Assembly: GCA_022749755.1 (NCBI GenBank)
Contig: CM040441.1
Location: 5,378,890-5,442,889, forward strand
Length of the DNA: 64,000 nucleotides
Source: Azadirachta indica
Lineage: Eukaryota > Streptophyta > Magnoliopsida > Sapindales > Meliaceae
Reading direction: 5' to 3'
The stretch's first letter is position 1, and every line of letters starts with the position of its first letter. The translations under genes and the position numbers were made by a program. The notes under the pieces are model-generated. The model was not told where the DNA came from. It did no database searches and was given only the letters and a program-made list of their open reading frames with translations. Below are positions 36,402 through 46,308 of the stretch, piece by piece.

Positions 36402-36726
36402 AGGAGTGATAATTCAGATAAACGATTTATATTATGTCAACATAAATAAGATTCATTTATTATTCGTTTGATATGAATACGATTCGTTATATTATTCGTA
36501 TCAATTTTGTTAAATCTAAAATGATCTATTATTTAAACACGATTCATTTAAAACAGAATTATCTTAAACGAATAATCGTGTTAGAAGATCAAACATAAAT
36601 ATGACACGAATAATAATCGTGTCAATTCAAATACAACATGATTATTATTCATGTTAAATTTGAATTTGTTTAATAGCATCGAATTCATGTCGAATAATTA
36701 TGTTATATTCCAAATTGTCATGCCCC
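36402..36726. mobile_element. hAT-like MITE with internal inverted words
   Basis: The ends AGGAGTGATAATTC and AAATTGTCATGCCCC are imperfect inverted repeats of the common plant 'GGGGTGGCAATT' type. The flanks AATTTAGAAT and AATTCAGAAT look like a slightly mutated 8-10 bp target duplication. The inside is full of CGAATAATCGTGTT-like words in both orientations. There is no coding sequence. Confidence 0.6.
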
Positions 36727-36799
36727 AATTCAGAATGGTAAAATAGTATATTTTATAAATTAAGAGTAAAATGTCAATTCAAAAGTTGAGGCCAAAATG

Positions 36800-36826
36800 T
36801 GTATATATATATATATATATACACAC
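36800..36826. repeat. TA microsatellite
   Basis: Run of TA dinucleotides flanked by GTGTG and ACACA. It lies just outside the start of the duplicated module. Confidence 0.9.
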
Positions 36827-37289
36827 ATTAAAGTCAAATAAAATTGTTGTGCTTTTATCATAAATTATACATATGTATATGTATATATTTTGTTGCAAAT
36901 TATAATAAAATGAGAATATTTTAATATATTAATCTCTTCATGGCTTATTGGCGGAGGGAAGTTGACTTTTGAGTCCTAGCTTTTATTAGTATTTTTTAAA
37001 GACTAAAAGGATTATTGAATTATTTATTGCAAATTGCAATAAATATATAATAAGATTTTTTTTCCAACAATATTTTGATGCCCTGTTCTTCATTTGAAAT
37101 TGAAAATATTATTTATAAAGTAAAAACATCATAATTCAAAATTGGGCTCACATGTCTCTCCCTTAAATATGAGATTGTGTCATTTTTTAATAAAAATTTG
37201 AAAGAAAAAGACACAAGTTGACATATTGAAAGTTTAATGAAGAGTCTTTTCACTGCCTTAAATCCCACGTCTCTTCACACAAACTTCAT

Positions 37290-38660
37290 ATGCAAATGAA
37301 AAAAGAACACAAAATGGAGCCCCAAATTCTCTCCAAGAAGCTGATAAAACCAGCAAATCTAACTCCTCCAAATCTCCGCCGTCTCAAAATATCATCCGTC
37401 GATCAGTTTCATCCTCCATTGTATGTCTCCCACATCTTCTGCTACCCTGCTCGAAACCAAGATGATAGAGTCCACAATCCAGAGAGAATCAATCAGTTGC
37501 AGAAATCGTTATCAGAAATTTTAACTCTATTCTACCCTCTTTCTGGAAGATACATCAAGAAGAATCTCTCCATCGACTGTAACGACAATGGCGTCCAATT
37601 TTCAGAAACCAAAATCGACTGCAATCTCGCTCCGTTTCTTGTAAACGACGCTGACAGTAAGCAACTGATTCGTTTTGTTCAGTGTCAAACGGAGTCTGCT
37701 TCGGCTCCGTTGGTGTCAGTTCAGTGTAACGTGTTTGAGTGCGGAGGATCAGTCATCGGTGTGAACATTTCACATAGGATTGTTGACGCCACCGTCTTCT
37801 CCAAATTCTTAGACGGATGGGCCAAAGCTTGCAGGATTGGGATTCATGAAGTTAACCCTCCAGAATTTAACCTCTTTTCGCTTCTTCCGGTAAGAGAAGT
37901 ATTTCCGGAAAACGAATATCTTCCTCCGCTTAAGCCTGGATTGAAGATATCTTCCAAGACATTCGTTTTCAATCGCTCGTCAATATCCAATATGAGAAAA
38001 TATTCTAGGATTTTGGACGAGGGAACTCTTAATCCTACGCGGTTGCAGTTGGTGTCAGGAGTTATATGGAAAGCTCTGATCGTAGCGTCGGAAGCCAGAC
38101 ATGGGAAGCTGCGGCCGTCTGTGATAGCTCACATGCTAAACCTGCGGCGGAGGACGCCTTTGCCGATATCGGACGACTGCTGCGGAAACCTGATAATTCC
38201 GGTAATCGCCAGGTTCACGCCGGAGAAGAAAAAGAAGAGTTGTTACAACTTGGAGTTTCAGGATTTCTCCTTGCTGATTCGCAACGCAATAACCAACGTC
38301 GAGAAGGAGTGCAGAAAACTGCAAAACGGGGATGATCTTTTCTCCACAGTGAAGAATGCATGGAGAGAAGCTAACAGAGAATTTGACAGAGAAGAAACAG
38401 ATGCATATTTTTTCACAAGCAATTGTAAGATGCCGTTTTATATGGATTTTGGCTGGGGAGAGCCTGCTCGAACGTGCCATGTGCAATCAGTAGTTGAGAT
38501 GATAGTGCTTGTGGATAGTAGGGATGGTGATGGAATTGAAGCAAGAATTTGCTTGGATGAAATTACAATGCAATTTTTTGAACAAGATCATGATATTATA
38601 GCCTTCACTTTGCAAGAACAACAGCATGATCGTCCAATTTTTTTGCGTTCAAGATGTTGA
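37290..38660 (+). CDS. BAHD acyltransferase B' (intact)
   Basis: Intronless, 456 codons from the first ATG. The ATG at codon 9 (37314) is the likelier start because the protein then begins 'MEPQILSKKLIKP', aligning with 'MKVEIQRTELIKP' of gene A; psi-B also lacks most of the extra codons. Landmarks: YPLSGR (82-87), catalytic HRIVD (H162, D166; followed by A rather than the usual G), NLRRR (284-288) and a canonical DFGWG (386-390). It transfers an acyl group from acyl-CoA to an unknown acceptor, presumably in the cytosol. It is the intact counterpart of psi-B and convergent with A'. It is clearly a different BAHD subgroup from A/A' although in the same broad clade. Confidence 0.93.
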   Translation: MQMKKEHKMEPQILSKKLIKPANLTPPNLRRLKISSVDQFHPPLYVSHIFCYPARNQDDRVHNPERINQLQKSLSEILTLFYPLSGRYIKKNLSIDCNDNGVQFSETKIDCNLAPFLVNDADSKQLIRFVQCQTESASAPLVSVQCNVFECGGSVIGVNISHRIVDATVFSKFLDGWAKACRIGIHEVNPPEFNLFSLLPVREVFPENEYLPPLKPGLKISSKTFVFNRSSISNMRKYSRILDEGTLNPTRLQLVSGVIWKALIVASEARHGKLRPSVIAHMLNLRRRTPLPISDDCCGNLIIPVIARFTPEKKKKSCYNLEFQDFSLLIRNAITNVEKECRKLQNGDDLFSTVKNAWREANREFDREETDAYFFTSNCKMPFYMDFGWGEPARTCHVQSVVEMIVLVDSRDGDGIEARICLDEITMQFFEQDHDIIAFTLQEQQHDRPIFLRSRC

Positions 38661-41600
38661 AAAGTTTGATTTCGGAAGAAAATAAATGTTGCAATGTTAA
38701 TTCTTAAATAATAATGTGTTTCCTTTTTTTATATATATAATAATAATAATAATAATATGCAATTGCTTATTACACAGACTAATTATTTAGTGTAAGTATT
38801 TGGTTAGAATGGTTTATGCTATGGACTATCCAATAAATCTGTCATATATTATAGAATTTCTCAATCCTTATCAAAATCTCTCGAGTCATGACACTATATA
38901 GCGGTTATACCATACATCCACAAAAAAAAAAGGGCTTCCCGATATATATAATTTATTGGTTATTCCCTCTTTAATTTGATCTTTGGATTACTCAAATGTA
39001 ATCCAAAAGATCTAAAACGTAAGGATTATACCAGTAGACGTTGACTTGTAATTCTACCCAAATCCCTATCATGATTGAACCATTTTCAACCAATAAATAT
39101 GTAATATGATTTAATAGATGAACATACAAACTTGATATATCTATCTGCCTAAAATTTTCGCTAATTTCATATGGTGTGTTACTAACTTTATAAGCTAGTT
39201 AATTTTAAAATGTTTTAAAGAGTTTAATTTTGAGAAAAAAGACAGTATGATTTTTATTGAATGGTTATATTGAATAAAATAATAAGTCTTTCTCTTAACG
39301 AGAGAGTTTTAGATATTTTTGTTATATGATTCTATTAAAATTACTTGTGCAATATTTTTCAGCTAAAATAGTTCGCTTAGATTTTGCTTAGATTTTGCCA
39401 TTTAAAATTTGTGACTTTGAGGTTGATAAATTAGAAAATGACATAATAGAGCCGATCGATCGATCTCTTCCAAGAGTTTCTCTTGCTTTTGTACGACTTA
39501 AGAGAAAACAACTTGTAACTCTTGTATATCCACTTTCATTACAAGTTCAACTCTTCTCTTCTTCTTCCTGGAATATTCCTAAAACATATTATCATTCATA
39601 GAAAATATACTATTAAAGGTCTTTAGGTAATTAATTTTAGTATTTTAAAAATGGGCGAATGTCAGATAACCCCATGTTTTTTACCCTGTTATTTGCATAA
39701 TATCTAAAAACCCCCTACATTACCTCCGTCCAGATAAATTTGGGAGCAATATCGTACTTTGATCTTGATTGCTTGTAATAGTTGCAATGATATAACTCAC
39801 GATAGTAACTTATTAATTTGAAATTTGGTTTTATGGAGATGATTAGCATTTGTGTTTAATAATTTTGTTTGAGACTTGATTGTGTGGTGATTTTAGTCAG
39901 TTTGATTTTTGGTGTATTTAAATATATAAAATCTCCATCTTTACTAACTTTATTTACTCTTTTTTCTTCTTATTTGTTATGTTTGGTTCGTGAGAAAGTG
40001 AGCATTGGAATAATGAGGAAAGTTTTAAAATCATGATTTTGAGGATTTTGGGGCATTCAATGGAAATTAAAGTCAATTTTTTTTGTTAAAGTTCAGTTGA
40101 AGAGAAGATGAATGAGAGATTAAGATAGTAAATTCAAATTCTTATGTAATTTGCATAACTGGGCTAGTTTAATCTTTTTATTATTTTTAAGGATATAACA
40201 GAGTATGTTCTTGAAAGATTAAGATAGTAAATTCAAATTCTTATATGTTCTTGAAAGCTTCATGAGTTCAGGAAGAAAAGTTAGTGGCATTTTAATTATT
40301 GCACTTTTAGCATTAATGGAGAATGTTTTGTCATGTGTAAATTGTATAGTAGTTTAGCTACAATTATGGTACATGTTCCATCATGGGTACCTAGTACGTG
40401 TTTATTATGATAGTTATTTTATTCACATTTTTAAGAAGTTGATCATATAATTGAATCGTTGAATTATTGGAAAGCATGCTTTTTCTTTACAACTCAATTT
40501 ACCTTTTCACTATTAATCTTTTATATTTAGACCTCGTTTCGGATTACTGTTGAAAAGGTAACAATTGATTTTGAATAGTTTAAAGTCATTTTAAATATTT
40601 AGTAAAATTTTTTATAATCAATTTTGGCAAAATTATCGCATTATACAACGAATTTTGAAAAGCAAATAAATAGTTCTTTTTAAAACCTGATTTTAAAAAA
40701 TAATTATCAAATATACCTGTTTAAAATTATAAAAACCCAAATTAACCTAAAATAGTTATGAAATTTTAACTTTAATTAAGAAATTTCAAAATATTTTTTC
40801 TTTTTATTACTTATTACTTTTTCATGTTTTGAAATATAATTAAAAAATTTTATATTTTTTTACTATAAATTATTTTAAGGTGGTGTGTGTATATATATAT
40901 ATAAACAAACACTTATCTAAAATTAAATTTTGTTAATCACTTTTGACTATGTACATTTTGGTAATTACAATTACTACAATATTCTAACAATAAAATTTAC
41001 CAAACGTACAAAATTATTTTTGAAATTTATAACACTTTCAAAAATAAAATTAACCAAATACTAAACTTGTTCTATTACAAGGCTAGCTTGACCTCGTTTG
41101 AGTCGAGAATCGGGGATAAAATTAAAAAAAAATAAAAAAAAAAAGGATTGAGCTAGATATGGGAGTGAAAAATCAACCTAGTTTTGGAAAAAAGCTTAGG
41201 ATGAGGATGGGCATCATTCCCCGGCCCTTTTGTTTCTCGAACTCAAATTCAAATTTTCTTCTAGATAATTATATATATATCTATTTTATTTGTTAAATAA
41301 TTATAATAATATAATAATTTTTATTTTATTAATTAAATATTTCATAAAATTTTATAATTTTATCAATTAAGTCTTTTACAAATCATAATACTTTACTATC
41401 TTGATGTTGGTTGTTGCCGATTGTCATTGACTATAGTTGACTGCCATTAATCACTATTAATAGTGTCACTGATCGTCATCCGTTTGGGTCGCTATATATA
41501 TCATCAAAATCTGTATTGAATATTCTAAACAATAGTATAATTATCATCATGATTTAAGCAATCAGTCGACATAGAAATGAAGTTCTATGTTTTGAATGTC

Positions 41601-42267
41601 GAAAATTTAATTTCAAATTTACAAAAAACGATTTCACAAATGACGATAGTAATTATATGATTCCGTAGAGTGTTTAATAAGAATTTGAATAATATTTAGT
41701 ATGACCCAAAATAAATGTTATTAAGTTAGTGGTCAAGGACAATCAAAAGTGATAGATAGTGACAAGCCAAACGCTCAAATGGTGTCAAACATCAAGCTGT
41801 GAACCTACAGGAATTCTCAGCCCATATCAAGGACATCTTGGCCTGTCCCAGATCTGGCCAAATCGAGGACGGGCCAGGGATGTGAATCATCCTTACATAA
41901 CCTACTACGAATATTTAGCCAAAGGATTAATTAAAGTAATAATGTGCAAAATACTTTAGATAGAGTAACTATTTTAAAATGTTAACTAGAAATGTCTTTA
42001 CGTAAGACGTCAAATATATATGGTTTTTTGAACCATTGGACATCAAAGTACATTAAATTACTCTTAATTCAAACTAAAGTCATCTCACAATATCACATCA
42101 CTCGATACTATATTATTTATTCTTAAAATTGAATGCAAATTCGGATAAGATTTAAATGGAACAATTTTGTACCTCAAATAATTATTTTTAAAATCGGCAT
42201 TATTAGAGTGTTATTACTTAAGTGGTGGCCACACTTGGGTAATTAAACAGCAAAAATAACGAAAAAA
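38661..42267. other. Intergenic between B' and A', with a module-specific insertion
   Basis: 38661-39400 and about 41930-42267 match the flanks of psi-B and A in the palindrome arms. The stretch between (about 39400-41930) is not shared and replaces the MITE trio found there. It looks like accumulated repeat DNA: a 30-bp direct repeat (AGATTAAGATAGTAAATTCA at about 40118 and 40219), TA tracts (38739-38757 TAA repeats, 40886-40903 TA) and no recognisable protein. Short frames at 39395-39601 and 41759-41959 have no family features. Confidence 0.6.
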
Positions 42268-43617
42268 CTAAAGTCTTGAGACGACAGAGGAGTCGGGAAA
42301 CCTGACACGACGTCGAGAACTGAAGGCTAAAATATCAGGATGCTGTTGAAACCAAAGCATATCATTTCCTTCCAAACAAATCCAGGCCTCGATTCCTTTC
42401 CCATCTTTAGTTGCAAAGAGAAAAATCATCCTCCTATATAGCCTATCAGGGCTCAACCACAATGGCTTTCCCCAACCAAAATCAGTATCATAAAGGCCAG
42501 CAAACTGTATCATGCTAGTGAAGAAATACATGTCAACTCCATTTATGTAGTCAGATCCCTCCATTAGCAATTTCTGTAAATTGTTCGCGGAGGACAAAAC
42601 ATCATCTATCGTTTGTGCAGCTTCACTGTCTTCCAATCCTTTTGCTATTGCTTCCTCGATTAAAGTGACTAAGTGAAGCAACTCAATCTTGTTTTCTTGA
42701 TCGCTTGGAATGAAGTTCGCCGGTACCAAAGTACAGAAGTTCCCGAAACAATTCTGTGATTGAGGCAGCAGACCTGATCTCCCTCGCATGTTAAGAGTCT
42801 GCACAGTAACAGATGGCCTTCGCCGATCGTTTTTCGCTTTCGCCTGTTCGATCAGGGTCCTCCATATCAACGCCGCCACTAACACCGACCTCGAAGGTTG
42901 CTTCTGCTGCTGGCCCCTGGGGAGCTTCGCTCTAAGCTTTGAAATTGCTTCTCCACTAAAGAAGAACAATTTCGTAACATCATTTTTTCCACTTTCCTTA
43001 TATGGAATCCTATCCATTCTTGCTATTGTGGGGATAACAGAATTCAAATCAAAGCTCGTGGGTTTTACGTTTGCAATATTAGCCTTCCCTTCTCTGCATG
43101 CAATACTAGCACATACTTCGACGAATTTGTAGAGACAAAATCCATCAGCAACTCTATGAGTCAAACAAAAACCGACAGCACGACCTCTACATCGGAACTT
43201 GTTGAATTGCACTGTTATCAAAGGACTCGCGGATGACTCTACCTGACGAGCTAATAGACTACTCAGAAGCTCTCCTGTTACTGAGTCCCCGTTGATAAGC
43301 TCAGAAAGATGTTCACTCACTTGCGCTTCTACAAACAAAGCACCCTGATCACTGCAATCAACCGACAAATCTTCTTCAATATATCTTCCGGCTAGAGGGT
43401 AGAACAAGGTTAGGGTTTCAGAGAACAATTTCTTCAACCGAGCAATATCAGAATCAGGATCATAACTGCTACTACTAACAGGGTAATAGTACGCAATGAA
43501 GCTCATGTAGTGAGGCTGTTGTAGTTGATCTAACATAGATATTTTATACCTGCGAAGGTGCTGTGGGGTTGGTTTTGAAGGCTTTATCAACTCTGTGCGT
43601 TGGATTTCAACCTCCAT
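42268..43617 (-). CDS. BAHD acyltransferase A' (vinorine-synthase-like)
   Basis: Intronless, 449 residues, same start context as gene A (ATG right after an AAGCCACATA-like leader). Landmarks: YPLAGR (73-78), HRVAD (H154, D158; then G) and canonical DFGWG (379-383). By eye alignment about 92 of 448 positions differ from A. Replacements cluster after HxxxD (161-163, 166-172), at 197-200 and at 341-350, while YPLAGR, QNCFGNF and GVDMYFFTSMIQFAGLYD are unchanged. The pair may differ in acceptor preference, but that is inference. It belongs to the acyl-CoA-dependent BAHD family; the substrate is unknown. Confidence 0.94.
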   Translation of the reverse strand: MEVEIQRTELIKPSKPTPQHLRRYKISMLDQLQQPHYMSFIAYYYPVSSSSYDPDSDIARLKKLFSETLTLFYPLAGRYIEEDLSVDCSDQGALFVEAQVSEHLSELINGDSVTGELLSSLLARQVESSASPLITVQFNKFRCRGRAVGFCLTHRVADGFCLYKFVEVCASIACREGKANIANVKPTSFDLNSVIPTIARMDRIPYKESGKNDVTKLFFFSGEAISKLRAKLPRGQQQKQPSRSVLVAALIWRTLIEQAKAKNDRRRPSVTVQTLNMRGRSGLLPQSQNCFGNFCTLVPANFIPSDQENKIELLHLVTLIEEAIAKGLEDSEAAQTIDDVLSSANNLQKLLMEGSDYINGVDMYFFTSMIQFAGLYDTDFGWGKPLWLSPDRLYRRMIFLFATKDGKGIEAWICLEGNDMLWFQQHPDILAFSSRRRVRFPDSSVVSRL

Positions 43618-43701
43618 TATGTGGCTTTCAAGAGGAGATACAAAAGTTGTAGTTTGTGTTCAAGAAATACACTTGTATATAGAACTTTGCAAAAGAATGA
43701 T

Positions 43702-43708
43702 TTATATA
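43702..43708 (-). promoter_or_regulatory. Putative TATA box of BAHD gene A'
   Basis: TTATATAA/TATAAAT on the minus strand, about 85-90 bp before the ATG, at the same relative position as in gene A. Confidence 0.42.
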
Positions 43709-44296
43709 AGTAAGAAATTGAAATGCATAGAATTTATCGAAAGCATTTAGATTATATTCTCATATAACTACCCTAAGAAGAGCATAGCCTTTATATTGCA
43801 AGCGAAAAATTAATTGCAATTAAGCAGGGCGGGAAGTTTTAGTACATAATTAATGTGTAAGAACAGCCACATTAGAGTCTTTCTGCCTACTTTTACATTT
43901 TACACCTAATTAGTTAACCATTATTTTTATTCTTAAAAGAGAAAAATTCTTCAAAGCCACTTTACATATATATACTTTCCTTTTGAGTTTAATTTTTGTG
44001 TGCTTGAATCTTGATAAAAGGTATGAAAAATAAATAAATAAATTTATAATTTTCAAAGTTTTGGGTCTTTTTATTTTTATTCTAATGAAGAAAAGACGAA
44101 GGCGGGAAAAAAAAAGAAAAAAGATTTTTTTTTTCTAAAAAAAGTGAGTTTGGAAATTTTGTTTATTTTAGAATTAAAATAAATATTAATTAACTAAATG
44201 AAAAGATGAGATGAAATTTGCGCCATTCAATAAATGATTAAAACTTACGCAAAAATAAGGAGAGAATCCTAATTGTTAATACACATGCAATAGCAT

Positions 44297-45002
44297 TGAG
44301 CAAGGGTAGAGCCAAAACTAAATAAGGGGGGAGGGGGGTTCAAAATTTTGGGAGATCAAAATGACTGAAAAGTAAAATTAACCGAGTAATATTTAAAAAT
44401 AATAAATTAATTAAGGGGTAAATTGATAACTTTTTTAAGTATAAGAGTTAAATTATATATAATTTAAAAAATGTGGCAAAAAATAAATATTATAATAAAA
44501 AAATTTTAAAAATTTTGTGGAGGATGGGAGGGACAGGGTTCTCTCAGGCTCTTAGGGTGCGTTTAGTATGATGTGTATTAGACTGTATTAAATTTTAATG
44601 AAGTAAATTGGATTAAATAGTAATGAATTGTATTGGATAAAATTTAATATATTATTATGTTTGGTGCGAGATTGTATTATAATATATTAATTATATAAAA
44701 TAATTTTTTTAATTATTTAATTATAAATTATTATTTTTAGTTAATAATTAAATAATATAAAAATTATTATTTTAAAAAAATTATTTTTTTAAAAAAATAA
44801 TAAAAAATAGTATAATACGGGCTTAATTTAGGGGTAGAGGTAGGTCGAATTTGAAGGGTGTAAGCTATTTTATTTTTATTTTTCATACAATTCAGTCCCT
44901 ATACCAATACTAGACAAAAAAAAAATATTTATTCTAAACAGTAAAATAGTACCGTCCAAACTTGCTAGCCAAATATGCTCTTAAGGCACTTTACCCCTGG
45001 CT
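44297..45002. mobile_element. Unclassified insertion in the outer module promoter region
   Basis: The arm copies read continuously through this place (around 28975-28990), so the block is an insertion in copy 2. The ends read AGGGTAGAGCCA and TTACCCCTGGCT, imperfect inverted repeats. The borders GCATTGAGC and GAGCATTAG may be mutated target duplications. It has no coding sequence and hosts the nested element at 44555-44980. Confidence 0.5.
44555..44980. mobile_element. Nested MITE, possibly PIF/Harbinger-like
   Basis: Flanked by TTA on both sides (44552-44554, 44981-44983), the usual PIF/Harbinger target duplication. The ends GGGTGCGTTTAG and CCAAATATGCTC are only weakly inverted. The inside is AT-rich and non-coding. 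Confidence 0.4.
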
Positions 45003-45230
45003 ATGAGCATTAGGTCCAAATTTTGTTTAAATTCAAACGTTCGGACCCAAATATTATACTCTACTTTCTTAATTATATATAGATAAAAATCAATGACCTG
45101 TTAACTTTATACATTATTTTAAATAATTCATAATTCATTAGATTTAGTCTCTTTTAACAATTGACATTACATCTTACAAGTATATTAAATTTTAATTATT
45201 TATAAATAATATAAAAAAAATTGTGTAAAA

Positions 45231-46250
45231 ATTATGTAAATATGTCTAAGTTATGATAAAATAACAAAAGATTTGAAAGTAATAATCATGTTATAGAAAT
45301 AAAAAAATAAAATGATATTAAGAACAATAATTAGATCTTGATTAAAAAAAATTGTCAAGTTCTATATGAGTAATATCATAAACAAATTAATTAGGTTATT
45401 TAATTTAAATAAATTAAAATATGAATAAAATAATAAAAATAATATTACGTCCTTTGTTAAATTTTAGAGATTTATTTATTATTTTTTAAATAATTGTTAC
45501 GATATAAGAATATAATTATTATTTTTTTTAATAAATTAGAACTTTAAAAATATTTCTGAAACCATTAGAATTAAGAAGGGTGTTAAAGGAAATCTTTAGA
45601 ACTAAGAAGGAATTTATCCTTTAATAAAATCATTTAAAATTTTTATATTCAATTAAAAAGTAAAAAAAATATTTTTTTTATTCAACCAAAAAATGTTTAA
45701 GGATATCAATTAATTTCAAAAAACCAAACTTAACCGCTTGAGTTTAACCCGAATAATCAGAAGCTTGATCCTCTTAATGAGAGAACTAAACTTCGACCCG
45801 ATTATATATAATGTGTAATATTAAAAAAAAAATCAAATTTAATCATTTAAAAAATATAAATTAAATATTAAGTATACAATAAACAAATAAATAATCTCTT
45901 AATCATTAAGTTTTCATGTCTAAAATATAATCTTAGCTTTAATTTATACGAGTTGTCATATTACAGAAATTTACTATTTTTTCGTATCTAATTTGTGTTG
46001 GATCGGAATATTTATAATTATTACGGAAGTCTATTCTAATCCGGACTGAAACGTCGACGTATTATTTTGCTGGTGCGCGTCACTATCGGGGGACAAGAAC
46101 AGTGGCAACAACGGAGTGGACATCCCCAATAATCTTTCTTAGAACCTGATCCACTTTACCATCATTTTTCCATAATCCCAGAAACGCCCTTATACTAAAT
46201 TTATATAGCCCTTCAATTTTTTGAATTTACGCGAAAATTTACTTTTTAGA
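45231..46250. other. Intergenic; upstream region of the first FAR1-domain gene
   Basis: Mostly AT-rich without recognised elements up to about 46000. Base composition rises from about 46030, where the promoter and 5' leader of the next gene begin. The exact transcription start cannot be read. Confidence 0.5.
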
Positions 46251-46308
46251 GCCAATATCTTTCAGATACAGAGAAGATCCAAGTTCCTGACTTCTGATTC
46301 TTCAATAC

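Larger units (their letters stand above)
36889..45230. repeat. Tandem-duplicated B/A module, copy 2 (outer, intact)
   Basis: Collinear with 19735-30515. It keeps both BAHD genes open, has no MITE trio and neither LTR insertion. It has its own insertions at about 39400-41900 and 44297-45002. The degree of divergence (about 80% protein identity A versus A') shows this duplication is far older than the palindrome. Confidence 0.85.

Noticed and set aside
38136..38486. 116-codon frame antisense to B'
   Set aside because: Shadow of B' coding sequence.
39395..39601. 68-codon frame between B' and A'
   Set aside because: Low complexity at its ends, no motif, unshared with the paralogous module.
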